Origin: Burkholderiaceae bacterium
Lineage (GTDB): Bacteria > Pseudomonadota > Gammaproteobacteria > Burkholderiales > Burkholderiaceae_D
Reading direction: 5' to 3'
Length of the DNA: 64,000 bases
NCBI GenBank assembly: GCA_030158675.1
Contig: JAOASL010000041.1
Coordinates: 50,459-114,458 of the forward strand
Shown one piece after another: positions 34,115-43,750 of this stretch; positions within the stretch are counted from its first letter, which is position 1, and each line of letters opens with the position of its first letter. A model generated the notes under the pieces. It made no database searches and was not told the DNA's origin. It was given only the letters and a program-made list of their open reading frames with translations. The position numbers and the translations under genes were made by a program.

Positions 34115-35062
34115 ATGAGCTTCCTTACCCTTGACCTGAACCTGCTGCGCGTATTCGACGCAGTGATGACGGAACAAAACCTTACTCGTGCGGCAAATCG
34201 GCTGGCGATGACGCAACCTGCCGTATCGAATGCAGTAAAACGCCTGCGCGACGCGCTCGCAGATGAGCTGTTGATTCGTACTGCACACGGTGTTAAACCG
34301 ACTGCGCGTGCTGAATCACTGTGGCCTGCGGTTCGCCGTGCGCTGGCCGATCTGGAAGAAGCCGTCGCGCCGCGCAGTTTCGAGCTTGCGAAAGCGAATG
34401 CAACGTTTCGTATGGCCATGGCAGACGCGACTGCAGGGCTGTTGCTGCCGCCGCTGGTCCGCTTAATTGAAGGCGAAGCACCCGGAATTGATATCCGTAT
34501 GGTCCCGCTGACGACGCGCGAACCTCGGCCAATGCTGTTGCGTGGCGATATCGACCTGACGATCGGCTTTTTCCCGGGCGTAGTCGCACAGTTGCAAGGA
34601 TCAACTGAAACACCGATACGGCATGAACGGCTGTATGCAGGACGTTATGTTTGCGTGATGCGCAAGAACCATCCGTTAGCAGATAAAGACCTGACGCTGG
34701 ACCGATACTGCGACGCAAATCACCTGCTGGTCAGCTTCTCCGGCCGTGCACGCGGTTTAGTCGACGATGCGCTGGTGTCACTGAACCGTGAACGCCGTAT
34801 TCTGCTGACCGTCAATCAGTTCTTTACGGCAGGAAAAGTTGTGGCCGCCTCTGATCTTCTGATGGTGATCCCGTATCACCTGATTGATGCAACAGGGATG
34901 TCAGAGCAATTGATTCAGAAGGGGTTGCCCTTCGCTTTACCCGATGTGCATATCGACATGCTGTGGCATGAGCGCGATGCCCGCAGCCCTGGCCATCGAT
35001 GGTTGCGTGAACAATTGCGTAACTCGAGTGGACTGGCGAACCGTTTACTTAATGCGAATTAA
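34115..35062 (+). CDS. LysR-family transcriptional regulator (NodD/LinR-like)
   Basis: 315 residues from ATG 34115 (MSFLTLDLNLLRVFDAVM), the usual LTTR opening; ATG 34091 would add eight residues. N-terminal winged helix at about 5-65 (NLTRAANRLAMTQPAVSNAVKRLRDAL), then a type-2 periplasmic-binding-like effector domain. No adjacent metabolic target; the divergent 71-aa gene is the only neighbour. The surrounding DNA is noticeably more A/T-rich than the rest of the window. Confidence 0.9.
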   Translation: MSFLTLDLNLLRVFDAVMTEQNLTRAANRLAMTQPAVSNAVKRLRDALADELLIRTAHGVKPTARAESLWPAVRRALADLEEAVAPRSFELAKANATFRMAMADATAGLLLPPLVRLIEGEAPGIDIRMVPLTTREPRPMLLRGDIDLTIGFFPGVVAQLQGSTETPIRHERLYAGRYVCVMRKNHPLADKDLTLDRYCDANHLLVSFSGRARGLVDDALVSLNRERRILLTVNQFFTAGKVVAASDLLMVIPYHLIDATGMSEQLIQKGLPFALPDVHIDMLWHERDARSPGHRWLREQLRNSSGLANRLLNAN

Positions 35063-35101
35063 ATATCACCAGACCAAATCTGGTACGTTAATTACTCTTT
35101 A

Positions 35102-35270
35102 TTGACAACTATCCTGCCAGACTCACTCATGCCGGATGTTGGGTTCGTCGCATCTTCAGGATGCAATGCCTAGCCAAAATTCTTCGCCACCTGCTGTTGT
35201 TTCATTTCTCTTCAAAAAAGACTGCGGCCATAAGCCGAGGTCTTTTTCAAGCCGGCGATGCCGGCTTTTC
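35102..35270 (+). ncRNA. Candidate small RNA with promoter -35 and tandem terminators
   Basis: A perfect TTGACA (35102-35107) with a weak ACTCAT at 17-base spacing is followed by a GCATC/GATGC hairpin and then two tandem terminator hairpins: AAAAGAC...GTCTTTTT (35214-35247) and AGCCGGC/GCCGGCT plus T-run (35250-35270). The predicted transcript is about 110-135 bases. Alternatively the hairpins simply terminate the LysR gene 150 bases upstream and shield the origin-like region. Confidence 0.35.
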
Positions 35271-35404
35271 TATTTCTGCTAACAGTCTTTTATAGCAAGA
35301 AACCAAGGTATTCAAGTTGATGCCAACAGGCAGTTGCACGTGATCTGGAGCATCAAGTACCGGCGACACATATCTGAAAAACAAGTTTTTCAAAAAATAG
35401 TGGG

Positions 35405-35719
35405 TTATCCACAAGAATTCACAGCTTTTTCACTGTTTATTCAGAGGTTTATCCACAGTCTGGTCTGATGCTCCGGTTTTCCGGTTTTTTCTTTAGTTGT
35501 TCTTTAATGTTTGTATTTAAAACTGATAGTAATAGATAAGCTGGACTGAATTCTGTGGATAACCGTAGTTTATTCATTTGAATCAATGCCTTGCAAAAAA
35601 TATAAAAGCGGAATAATTTGCCCGTCTTCGAAGGATACTTTTGGGATAAGAATTTCCTTCCAGCGATTGCAGGTGTTTATCCACTTTTACCCTGGCAGTT
35701 GTCCCAAGACTTTTCCACA
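35405..35719. other. DnaA-box cluster with A/T-rich stretch: candidate oriC
   Basis: Three perfect DnaA boxes TTATCCACA (35405-35413, 35449-35457, and reverse at 35554-35562) and two with one mismatch (35677-35685 TTATCCACT; 35711-35719 TTTTCCACA), around an A/T-rich segment (about 35480-35620) suitable for unwinding. This lies in a 680-base gap between two LysR genes, 5.3 kb from the parS sites and mnmG. No dnaA in the window. The last boxes reach the LysR stop at 35743. Confidence 0.6.
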
Positions 35720-35742
35720 GGCTGTGGTATCCGCTGATTCGG

Positions 35743-36618
35743 CTATTTGCTCCACAAATCGTTCATTAGGCGAAAGGCAGTGGCGACCGGAGGTTCGGTC
35801 TTGCGACTGGAAAGACAAATGAAGGACAGCTGTGTCGTGACGCTTACCCGATCGGCGATCACAAGGCCATGAGCCTGTGATTCCCGCAATGCGATCGAAT
35901 CACGTACTAAAGACAGACCGATACCGGACTTCACCAGATCCAGCATCGAGGCTTCCTGGTCGACCCGGGCAACTTTCAGCGGTTGAGCATGGTGCGAGCT
36001 GAATACCTCAGACAGCAGCCGGTGATGTACGGATTCTGGTGGTGACCAGATCCATGGCAGCTGTGCAAGTTGTTCCCAGTTTTTCCCCGTTACCCGTTTG
36101 CCCCAACCCTGCGGAGCCAGTACGTGATAGGTGAATGAACACAGTTCAAGCGCATGCAACTGTGGTTGTGCCGAACCTAGGTAATAGCCGACATCTAGCT
36201 GGCCGTCGCGAATCTGTTGTTGTACCCAGCCCGACATGCCGTGTTTGAGTTCTGTGGAAATTTGCGGATAGCCTTCCACAAGCATTTTCAGAAATGCACC
36301 CAAGCGTGTGAATTCAGGGTCAAGAATCGTGCCGATGGCCAGCTTGCCGGAAAGGGTTGAATGCAATGAATGTGCCGCTTGTAGCAGCTCCAGGCTGCCT
36401 GCCATCACTTTCTCAGCCAGTGGAAGCAATTTAGCGCCGTCAGCGGTCAGTGTCAGCCCTGTGGGGGTACGAGTGAATAACTGGAGGGCGAGGCTTTGTT
36501 GCAGTGACTTCAGTTGCAGGCTGACTGCTGGCTGCGTCAGATGCAAGCGCTCGGCCGCTCGGGTGAGATTGCCTTCACGAGCAACCGTGATAAAGGCGCG
36601 CAGTTGCGTTAAGTCCAT
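35743..36618 (-). CDS. LysR-family transcriptional regulator, divergent from mmsA
   Basis: 291 residues from ATG 36618 (MDLTQLRAFITVAREGN). Winged helix with RAAERLHLTQPAVSLQLKSLQ, then the effector-binding domain. It is divergently transcribed from mmsA with 107 bases between them, the classic LysR arrangement, so it likely controls mmsA and the following oxidoreductase. Confidence 0.92.
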   Translation of the reverse strand: MDLTQLRAFITVAREGNLTRAAERLHLTQPAVSLQLKSLQQSLALQLFTRTPTGLTLTADGAKLLPLAEKVMAGSLELLQAAHSLHSTLSGKLAIGTILDPEFTRLGAFLKMLVEGYPQISTELKHGMSGWVQQQIRDGQLDVGYYLGSAQPQLHALELCSFTYHVLAPQGWGKRVTGKNWEQLAQLPWIWSPPESVHHRLLSEVFSSHHAQPLKVARVDQEASMLDLVKSGIGLSLVRDSIALRESQAHGLVIADRVSVTTQLSFICLSSRKTEPPVATAFRLMNDLWSK

Positions 36619-36627
36619 CAATGGTTA

Positions 36628-36640
36628 TAAGAGTTTCTTA
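36628..36640. promoter_or_regulatory. LysR-type T-N11-A box between regulator and mmsA
   Basis: TAAGAGTTTCTTA, a 5+5 inverted repeat with the T-N11-A frame, 10 bases upstream of the regulator ATG. Consistent with autorepression plus activation of mmsA. Confidence 0.45.
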
Positions 36641-36725
36641 AGTTGAGATTGATGATAACTCATTGGATTCCAGTAAATTCGTGTAATAAGCTTGATCAAC
36701 AAGCAATCAATACAAAGGAATTTTT

Positions 36726-38243
36726 ATGAAGCCGGCTGATACTTTGATTTCTCATTTCATCAATGGTGAGGTGGTCGCAGCTGCCAGTGGGCGTTGTCAG
36801 CCGGTATATAACCCCGCGACTGGTGTGCCGATTGGGCAAGTAGGGCTGGCTACCGCAGAAGAAGTCAATAGGGCGGTGGCAGCCGCAGCAGCCGCAGCGC
36901 CTTTGTGGGCCGAGACAGCGCCACTCAAGCGCGCCCGTGTCATGTCCAAATTTAAGGAGTTGATTGAGCGCTACCATGATGACTTGGCTGCTTTAATTAC
37001 CCGCGAACATGGCAAAGTGTTCAGCGACGCCAAAGGTGAAGTCGTGCGCGGACTGGAAATTGTCGAGTTCGCTTGTGGTATTCCTCAACTATTGAAAACA
37101 CAGTTCACCGATAACATTGGCGGCGGCATCGACAACTGGCAACTGCGCCAGCCACTCGGCGTTACCGTTGGCATTACACCTTTCAATTTTCCGGTGATGG
37201 TGCCTTTGTGGATGGCACCGGTTGCAATTGCCTGTGGCAATACCTTTATCCTGAAGCCTTCCGAACGCGACCCTTCGCCGTCGCTGATGCTGGCGGATTT
37301 GTTCAAGCAAGCCGGCTTGCCCGATGGAGTGTTTAACGTTGTGCAGGGTGACAAGCTGGCAGTCGATACGTTGCTACATCATCCGGATGTGAAAGCAGTG
37401 TCCTTTGTGGGTTCGACACCAATAGCCGAATACATTTATACCGAAGGCACCAAGCGCAAGGGAGCCTATCCGTTGCGCGTGCAGGCCTTGGGCGGCGCAA
37501 AGAATCATCTGGTCGTCATGCCGGACGCAAATCTTGAGCAGGCGGTTGATGCGCTGATTGGTGCAGCTTATGGTTCTGCGGGTGAGCGTTGCATGGCGAT
37601 TTCGGTCGCAGTGGCCGTCGGCAGTGTAGCTGACACACTGGTGGACATGCTTGTGCCGCGCGTGAAGGCGCTGAAGATCAGGAATGGCATCGAAGCAGAT
37701 GCTGAAATGGGACCTGTGGTCACTGCGGTGCACAAGGCCAAGATTGAGTCTTACATTTCGGAGGGTGTTGAAGCGGGCGCACAGCTGCTGGTCGACGGGC
37801 GCGGTTACACCGTGCCGGGTCATGAACAGGGTTTCTTCGTTGGCGGCACACTGTTCGACAAAGTGACGCCAGAGATGACCATCTATCGCGACGAGATTTT
37901 CGGCCCGGTGTTGTGCGTGGTGAGGGTACCGGACATGGCTGCTGCAATTCAGCTGATCAATGCCCATGAATTCGGCAACGGTGTGTCGCTCTTTACGTCT
38001 GACGGCAATACTGCCCGCGAGTTCTCTCGTCGCATTGAAGTTGGCATGGTGGGTGTGAATGTGCCGATTCCTGTACCAATGGCCTGGCATTCGTTTGGCG
38101 GTTGGAAACGCTCACTGTTTGGCGACATGCATATCTACGGTGAGGAGGGTGTTCGGTTTTATACGCGCTACAAGTCCATTATGCAGCGCTGGCCGGAGTC
38201 GATTGGCAAGGGCGCAGAATTCACGATGCCGGTCGCCAAATAA
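36726..38243 (+). CDS. mmsA: Methylmalonate-semialdehyde dehydrogenase (CoA-acylating)
   Basis: 505 residues. Aldehyde-dehydrogenase fold; converts (methyl)malonate semialdehyde, NAD and CoA to propionyl- or acetyl-CoA in valine, beta-alanine or inositol breakdown. MmsA hallmarks: FINGE opening, [37 protein letters not shown] and catalytic Cys about residue 289 in [17 protein letters not shown] lies 7 bases upstream of the ATG. Usual partner mmsB is absent; a GMC oxidoreductase follows instead. Confidence 0.95.
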   Translation: MKPADTLISHFINGEVVAAASGRCQPVYNPATGVPIGQVGLATAEEVNRAVAAAAAAAPLWAETAPLKRARVMSKFKELIERYHDDLAALITREHGKVFSDAKGEVVRGLEIVEFACGIPQLLKTQFTDNIGGGIDNWQLRQPLGVTVGITPFNFPVMVPLWMAPVAIACGNTFILKPSERDPSPSLMLADLFKQAGLPDGVFNVVQGDKLAVDTLLHHPDVKAVSFVGSTPIAEYIYTEGTKRKGAYPLRVQALGGAKNHLVVMPDANLEQAVDALIGAAYGSAGERCMAISVAVAVGSVADTLVDMLVPRVKALKIRNGIEADAEMGPVVTAVHKAKIESYISEGVEAGAQLLVDGRGYTVPGHEQGFFVGGTLFDKVTPEMTIYRDEIFGPVLCVVRVPDMAAAIQLINAHEFGNGVSLFTSDGNTAREFSRRIEVGMVGVNVPIPVPMAWHSFGGWKRSLFGDMHIYGEEGVRFYTRYKSIMQRWPESIGKGAEFTMPVAK

Positions 38244-38262
38244 ACGCTCGACGGAGACGGCT

Positions 38263-39930
38263 ATGCAGACACGCGAGAGTGCGGGAACTTACGATTATGT
38301 GATCATTGGTGGCGGTAGCGCCGGCTGTGTGCTGGCTAACCGGCTCACGCAGGATCGCAATGTGCAGGTATTGCTGATCGAGGCGGGTGGCAAGGATGAC
38401 TACCTGTGGATTCACATCCCGGTCGGTTATCTTTACTGCATCGACAATCCGCGTACCGACTGGCGTTACCGGACTGAGGCTGATCCCGGTCTTAACGGGC
38501 GTAGTCTGATTTACCCGCGCGGCAAAGTGCTTGGCGGCTGTTCTTCAATTAACGGCATGATTTATATGCGCGGACAGAAGGGCGATTATGACCGTTGGGC
38601 TGACGTGACGGGCGATGATCGCTGGCGCTGGAACCAGGTGATGCCGCTTTTCCGGCGTACGGAAGATCACCATGGGGGCAACAGTGAATTCCATGGAGCC
38701 AATGGCGAATGGCGCGTTGAAAGGCAGCGCTTGCGCTGGGAGATTCTTGATGCGTTTCGCGAAGCAGCGCGTCAAACCGGCATTCCGAACACCGACGACT
38801 TCAATCGCGGCGATAACGAAGGTTGCGGGTACTTTGAAGTGAACCAGAAAGCCGGCATTCGATGGAATACCGCAAAGGCTTTTTTGCGACCTGCCGTGCA
38901 ACGCGGCAATCTGACGATCATGACCGGTTGCCATGTCGAAAAACTCGTGCTTGAACCAAGCGTGCAAGGAACGCAATGCACAGGTGTTGAATTTACCGGC
39001 GGCGGTCGCGCCTGGTCTGCACAAGCGACACGTGAAACCCTGCTTTCAGCGGGCGCGATTGGCTCACCCCAGATCTTGCAGTTGTCCGGGATAGGGCCGG
39101 CATTGCTGTTGCATCAACACGGAATACAGCCAGTAGTCGACCTGCCGGGTGTCGGTGAGAACTTGCAGGACCATTTGCAAATTCGCATGGTGTTCAAGGT
39201 GCAAGGCGTAAAAACACTCAACACACTGGCCAATAGCTGGCATGGCAAGCTGCGTATCGGAGCGGAATATCTGCTTAAACGAAGCGGCCCGATGTCGATG
39301 GCGCCGTCTCAGCTCGGGCTGTTCACCAAATCGGATGCGTCCCAGTCCAGCGCTAATGTGCAGTATCACGTGCAGCCGTTGTCACTCGATCGTTTTGGCG
39401 AGCCTTTGCATCGATTCCCTGCGTTTACTGCCAGCGTGTGCAACTTGCGGCCAAGTTCGCGCGGACATGTGCGTATTGCCAGTGCCGATACTTATGCAGC
39501 GCCAAAAATTACGCCGAATTACCTGTCGACTGCAGAGGACCGTCAAGTTGCGGCCGACTCGCTCCGCCTGACGCGGCGAATTGCCAGCGCTTCCGCGCTG
39601 AGCGCGTATTCCCCCGAAGAGTTCAAGCCCGGGCCGCAATTCCAGACCGACGACCAACTCGCGCAGGCGTCAGGCGACATTGGCACGACCATTTTCCATC
39701 CGGTCGGCACTTGCAAAATGGGTAGGGCGGATGATTTGATGGCCGTGGTTGATAGCGAACTTCGGGTGCGTGGTGTGAAAGGCTTGCGCGTGGTCGATGG
39801 TTCAGTCATGCCTTTTATTACCTCGGGAAACTGTAATTCACCGATCATCATGATTGCCGACCGTGCAGCGGATCTGATTCGCGAGCAGCATCGCGAGCCA
39901 CTGGAGCGGCAGTACATCGCAACTGTATAA
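38263..39930 (+). CDS. GMC-family FAD oxidoreductase (choline/alcohol dehydrogenase type)
   Basis: 555 residues from ATG 38263, with GGAG upstream; the longer open frame overlapping mmsA is spurious. FAD motif YVIIGGGSAGCVLANRL (about residues 11-27), GMC signature 1 region GGCSSINGMIYMRG, and C-terminal HPVGTCKMG with the catalytic histidine (about 479). Oxidises a primary alcohol; with MmsA it could run alcohol to semialdehyde to acyl-CoA, for example for 3-hydroxypropionate or 1,3-propanediol type compounds. The substrate is inference. Confidence 0.9.
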   Translation: MQTRESAGTYDYVIIGGGSAGCVLANRLTQDRNVQVLLIEAGGKDDYLWIHIPVGYLYCIDNPRTDWRYRTEADPGLNGRSLIYPRGKVLGGCSSINGMIYMRGQKGDYDRWADVTGDDRWRWNQVMPLFRRTEDHHGGNSEFHGANGEWRVERQRLRWEILDAFREAARQTGIPNTDDFNRGDNEGCGYFEVNQKAGIRWNTAKAFLRPAVQRGNLTIMTGCHVEKLVLEPSVQGTQCTGVEFTGGGRAWSAQATRETLLSAGAIGSPQILQLSGIGPALLLHQHGIQPVVDLPGVGENLQDHLQIRMVFKVQGVKTLNTLANSWHGKLRIGAEYLLKRSGPMSMAPSQLGLFTKSDASQSSANVQYHVQPLSLDRFGEPLHRFPAFTASVCNLRPSSRGHVRIASADTYAAPKITPNYLSTAEDRQVAADSLRLTRRIASASALSAYSPEEFKPGPQFQTDDQLAQASGDIGTTIFHPVGTCKMGRADDLMAVVDSELRVRGVKGLRVVDGSVMPFITSGNCNSPIIMIADRAADLIREQHREPLERQYIATV

Positions 39931-40192
39931 GTAGAAAATAAAAGACTTTTGGCGAAAGTAAATGCTTACAAATAGCTATTGGGTTGTGTGCAGTATGCCG
40001 TCCTGCTAGCTACCGGTGCATTCCGTCAGCGACCACGATGCAGAAAAGCCAGCGGATTGTTTTTGTGCACAGTTCAACGTAGGGGCGAGGGAATAGGGTG
40101 ACTGGCTTGCATATCGGTCTCGCACTTGACGACCATTCCGTGTTCTGGACTCAGCCCATTCAATTTGTAGACGCATTGATCCATTGGTCGTT

Positions 40193-40972
40193 ATGGAAAG
40201 CCTGATTGGGCTTTATCTGCCGCTTGCGCTTGCAGCAACGCTTGCCGGACTAGTCGATGCCGTTGTGGGTGGTGGCGGGCTGATTCAGGTCCCCGCACTT
40301 TTCAGTGTTCTTCCTCAGGCTGCACCGGCAACGCTGTTTGGCACCAACAAATTGGCAGGTATCTGCGGCACAGCCATGGCTGCCCGAAGTTATTGGCGGC
40401 GCTATCCTGTGGATTGGGCGTTGGTTGGCCCAGCCGCCGCGATGGCACTGGTAGGAGCATTTGCGGGTGCTTGGGCAATTACGGTTTTCCCTGCCGGAAT
40501 GTTGCGTAAGCTTCTGCCGTTTCTTTTGCTACTGGTAGCAATTTATGTCTTTCGGCGCAAGCACTTCGGTTCTGTTCATGCGCCGACACTCACCGGTCGC
40601 CGAAAGACTTTTTGGGCTTTGATCATCGGCGCGACCATTGGCGCGTACGATGGTTTTTTTGGTCCTGGCGCCGGCAGCTTTCTCGTTTTCCTTTTTGTGC
40701 GGGGTTTTGGGCTGGACTTCTTGCGTGCCTCGGCTTCGGCGAAGATCGTCAATGTGGCCTGCAATTTTTCTGCCCTTTGCTGGTTCATTCCTACAGGACA
40801 ACCGATTTGGAGTCTCGGGCTATTGATGGCCTGTTGCAATATCGCAGGTTCACTGATGGGCATCCATCTTGCTCTGCGCAAAGGAACCGGATTTGTCCGC
40901 GTGCTATTTTTGCTGGTGGTGATAGCGCTGATCGTGAAGACTTCATGGGATGCTTTCAGCTCTTTTGCGTAG
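40193..40972 (+). CDS. TSUP-family (TauE/SafE) membrane transporter
   Basis: 259 residues, about eight TM helices. TauE/SafE text: LAGLVDAVVGGGGLIQVPALF near the N-terminus and GATIGAYDGFFGPGAGSFLVF in the second half, the internal repeat of the family. These move sulfite, sulfonates or other organic anions. Start ATG 40193 has no clear ribosome site. Confidence 0.9.
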   Translation: MESLIGLYLPLALAATLAGLVDAVVGGGGLIQVPALFSVLPQAAPATLFGTNKLAGICGTAMAARSYWRRYPVDWALVGPAAAMALVGAFAGAWAITVFPAGMLRKLLPFLLLLVAIYVFRRKHFGSVHAPTLTGRRKTFWALIIGATIGAYDGFFGPGAGSFLVFLFVRGFGLDFLRASASAKIVNVACNFSALCWFIPTGQPIWSLGLLMACCNIAGSLMGIHLALRKGTGFVRVLFLLVVIALIVKTSWDAFSSFA

Positions 40973-40985
40973 CCGACATGAATTT

Positions 40986-41001
40986 GGTTCCACGTGAAAC
41001 A
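40986..41001. promoter_or_regulatory. parS site 1
   Basis: GGTTCCACGTGAAACA, a near-perfect match to the chromosomal parS consensus TGTTTCACGTGAAACA. ParB, encoded 3.6 kb downstream, would bind it. Confidence 0.88.
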
Positions 41002-41020
41002 TCGGAATGCCATTAGGAGT

Positions 41021-41036
41021 TGTTTCACGTGGAACA
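41021..41036. promoter_or_regulatory. parS site 2
   Basis: TGTTTCACGTGGAACA, the exact inverse of site 1 over 15 bases, 19 bases away. Both lie between the TSUP gene and mnmG. Confidence 0.9.
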
Positions 41037-41098
41037 GCGGCCACGCAATTCTTGCTGAATCTGCTCGGCTGACCGGTCGCTGCCTGAGGAAATCCCTT

Positions 41099-41104
41099 TA
41101 TAAT
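41099..41104 (+). promoter_or_regulatory. -10 element of the mnmG operon promoter
   Basis: Perfect TATAAT 36 bases before the mnmG ATG; the -35 is weak. The parS pair lies 63-113 bases upstream, so ParB spreading could touch this promoter. Confidence 0.5.
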
Positions 41105-41139
41105 CCAGCCTCTGTCCGGCCTCGTCTTATCCCATCCTC

Positions 41140-43074
41140 ATGGATTTCCCCACTGAATTTGATGTCATTGTTGTCGGTGGCGGCCATGCCGGCACGGAAG
41201 CCGCTCTGGCGGCCGCCCGCATGGGCCAAAAAACCCTGCTACTTACTCACAATATCGAAACCTTGGGTCAGATGTCTTGCAATCCGTCGATTGGCGGCAT
41301 CGGGAAAGGGCATCTGGTTAAGGAGGTTGATGCGTTAGGTGGGGCAATGGCGATTGCTACGGATGAGGCCGGCATACAGTTTCGTATCCTGAACTCTTCG
41401 AAGGGGCCGGCAGTTCGGGCGACTCGAGCGCAGGCTGATCGCATCTTGTATAAGGCGGCAATCCGGTCCCGGCTCGAGAATCAGCCAAATCTATGGTTGT
41501 TCCAACAGGCGGTCGATGATTTGCTGGTCGAGGGCGATCGTGTGGTCGGCGCTGTAACTCAAGTGGGCATTCGATTCCGCTCACGTACGGTGGTGTTAAC
41601 CGCTGGCACTTTCCTCGATGGGAAAATTCATGTCGGCCTGAATAACTATTCAGGTGGCCGGGCAGGGGACCCGCCGGCAGCCAGTTTGTCGGTTCGGCTG
41701 AAAGAATTGAAGTTGCCGCAGGGCCGACTGAAGACAGGGACGCCGCCGCGTATCGACGGGCGATCGGTCGATTTTTCAGTGATGGCCGAGCAGGCAGGTG
41801 ACCTCAATCCGGTGCCGGTATTTTCCGTCCTGGGCTCAGTGGGTATGCATCCGCAGCAACGGCCTTGCTGGATCACCCATACGAACGCGAAGACGCACGA
41901 CATCATCCGTGCAGCGCTCGACCGCAGTCCGATGTTTACTGGCGTGATTGAGGGCGTCGGGCCACGCTACTGCCCGTCGATCGAAGACAAAATCCATCGA
42001 TTTGCGGGCAAGGATTCGCACCAGATTTATCTGGAGCCGGAAGGCCTGACGACGAATGAGTTTTACCCAAACGGCATTTCCACCAGCCTGCCTTTCGATG
42101 CACAGCTGGCGCTGGTGCGATCAATGCGTGGCTTGGAAAATGCGCACATTCTGCGCCCCGGCTATGCGATCGAATATGACTACTTTGATCCGCGCGGTCT
42201 GAAGGCTTCGCTTGAGACAAAATCCATCCAGGGCTTGTTCTTCGCCGGACAAATCAATGGCACGACGGGCTACGAAGAAGCGGCGGCACAGGGACTGTTG
42301 GCCGGGCTGAACGCAGCGCTGCAAACGCAAGGACGGGACTCGTGGACGCCCCGTCGCGACGAAGCCTACCTTGGTGTGCTGGTCGACGACTTAGTGACAC
42401 AAGGCGTGCAAGAGCCCTACCGGATGTTTACCAGTCGTGCAGAATACCGGCTCAGTCTGCGCGAAGACAATGCCGATCTGCGGTTGACCGACATTGGCAG
42501 AAAGCTTGGCTGTGTCGGCGACGCACAATGGGTTGTGTTCGAGCGGCGTCGTGAAGCACTTGCGCGCGAACTCGAAAGGCTGAAATCCACCTGGGTCAGT
42601 CCTAAGTTGATTGCTCAAGCGGAAGCGGAGCGCGTGTTGGGCAAAGCGATTGAGCGAGAGTATGCGCTTACTGATTTGCTTCGCCGCCCAAATGTAAGCT
42701 ATCAGGCGTTGATGAGCTTGCAGGGCACCGACGGGCGTCGTTTCAATAGTCCCGAACTCGACCCGGCAGTCGCAGACCAGGTCGAGATCCAGGTGAAATA
42801 TGCTGGCTATATCGATCGGCAGGCAAAGGAAGTCGAACGCCACGAGCATTACGAAAACCTGAGGCTGCCTGCCGAACTCGATTACATGGCCGTGGCAGCC
42901 CTGTCGATCGAGGTCAGGCAAAAGCTGAACACGCATCGGCCCGAAACGCTTGGACAAGCATCTCGTATCGCCGGTGTTACGCCAGCGGCGATTTCACTGT
43001 TGCTAGTGCACCTGAAAAAGGGTGGCTTCAAGCAGTTCGCCTCGATCAGCGACGGCGCGACGCTGCCTGAATGA
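41140..43074 (+). CDS. mnmG: tRNA uridine-5-carboxymethylaminomethyl modification enzyme MnmG
   Basis: 644 residues. FAD and NADH dependent partner of MnmE. Opening [21 protein letters not shown] is the dinucleotide-binding motif; [17 protein letters not shown] and [18 protein letters not shown] (with conserved catalytic Cys nearby) follow, and the C-terminal helical MnmE/tRNA-binding domain ends in [21 protein letters not shown]. First gene of the mnmG-rsmG-parA-parB run. Confidence 0.98.
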   Translation: MDFPTEFDVIVVGGGHAGTEAALAAARMGQKTLLLTHNIETLGQMSCNPSIGGIGKGHLVKEVDALGGAMAIATDEAGIQFRILNSSKGPAVRATRAQADRILYKAAIRSRLENQPNLWLFQQAVDDLLVEGDRVVGAVTQVGIRFRSRTVVLTAGTFLDGKIHVGLNNYSGGRAGDPPAASLSVRLKELKLPQGRLKTGTPPRIDGRSVDFSVMAEQAGDLNPVPVFSVLGSVGMHPQQRPCWITHTNAKTHDIIRAALDRSPMFTGVIEGVGPRYCPSIEDKIHRFAGKDSHQIYLEPEGLTTNEFYPNGISTSLPFDAQLALVRSMRGLENAHILRPGYAIEYDYFDPRGLKASLETKSIQGLFFAGQINGTTGYEEAAAQGLLAGLNAALQTQGRDSWTPRRDEAYLGVLVDDLVTQGVQEPYRMFTSRAEYRLSLREDNADLRLTDIGRKLGCVGDAQWVVFERRREALARELERLKSTWVSPKLIAQAEAERVLGKAIEREYALTDLLRRPNVSYQALMSLQGTDGRRFNSPELDPAVADQVEIQVKYAGYIDRQAKEVERHEHYENLRLPAELDYMAVAALSIEVRQKLNTHRPETLGQASRIAGVTPAAISLLLVHLKKGGFKQFASISDGATLPE

Positions 43075-43733
43075 CAAGCACTCAAGAAGCGCTGCGCAGT
43101 CGCTTGCGCGCCGGGGCCGCCGCGCTCCAGCTAGAGCTGCCCGATGCGCAGCTCGACAAGCTGCTCGACTATCTCGCATTGCTGCAAAAGTGGAATGCGG
43201 TCTATAACCTGACCGCGGTGCGCGATCCGGAGCAAATGTTGACGCAGCATTTGCTCGATTGCCTGGCCGCGCTACCTGCGTTCGCCGGCGCGCGTCGGGT
43301 GCTGGATGTCGGCTCCGGCGGAGGATTGCCGGGTATTGTGCTGGCGATTTGGGCGCAATATGCCGCGCCGGACATGTGCGTTGAGATGATCGACACCGTA
43401 CACAAGAAGACGGCCTTCCTTACGCAGGCCAAGGCCGAACTGGGGCTTGGCAATGCTCGCGTGCATACCGGGCGCGTCGAGCAGCTCCAGAGCGACGAAA
43501 AATATGACGTGATTACCTCGCGCGCCTTCGCCGAGCTGTCGGACTTTATCAATTGGTCTGGTCACTTGCTGCGCGAGGGGGGGCAGATGATCGCGCTGAA
43601 GGGGCAGGCAAAGCAGACCGAAAAAGAAAGCCTGCCTCCAGGCTGGAAGATCGTGCAGATGCAACCGCTGACCGTGCCAGGTCTCGCCGCAGAGCGGCAC
43701 CTGGTGTTCATGGAACGCGCCGACAATCACTAG
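43071..43733 (+). CDS. rsmG: 16S rRNA (guanine527-N7)-methyltransferase RsmG
   Basis: 220 residues. SAM-dependent; motif [17 protein letters not shown] (about residues 79-94), motif around [12 protein letters not shown] typical of RsmG. Four-base ATGA overlap with mnmG. Confidence 0.97.
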   Translation: MTSTQEALRSRLRAGAAALQLELPDAQLDKLLDYLALLQKWNAVYNLTAVRDPEQMLTQHLLDCLAALPAFAGARRVLDVGSGGGLPGIVLAIWAQYAAPDMCVEMIDTVHKKTAFLTQAKAELGLGNARVHTGRVEQLQSDEKYDVITSRAFAELSDFINWSGHLLREGGQMIALKGQAKQTEKESLPPGWKIVQMQPLTVPGLAAERHLVFMERADNH

Positions 43734-43750
43734 ACGACAACACCAAGAAC

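Noticed and set aside
35586..35822. 78-codon open frame in the oriC-like gap
   Set aside because: Runs through DnaA boxes into the LysR gene on the other strand; no coding character.
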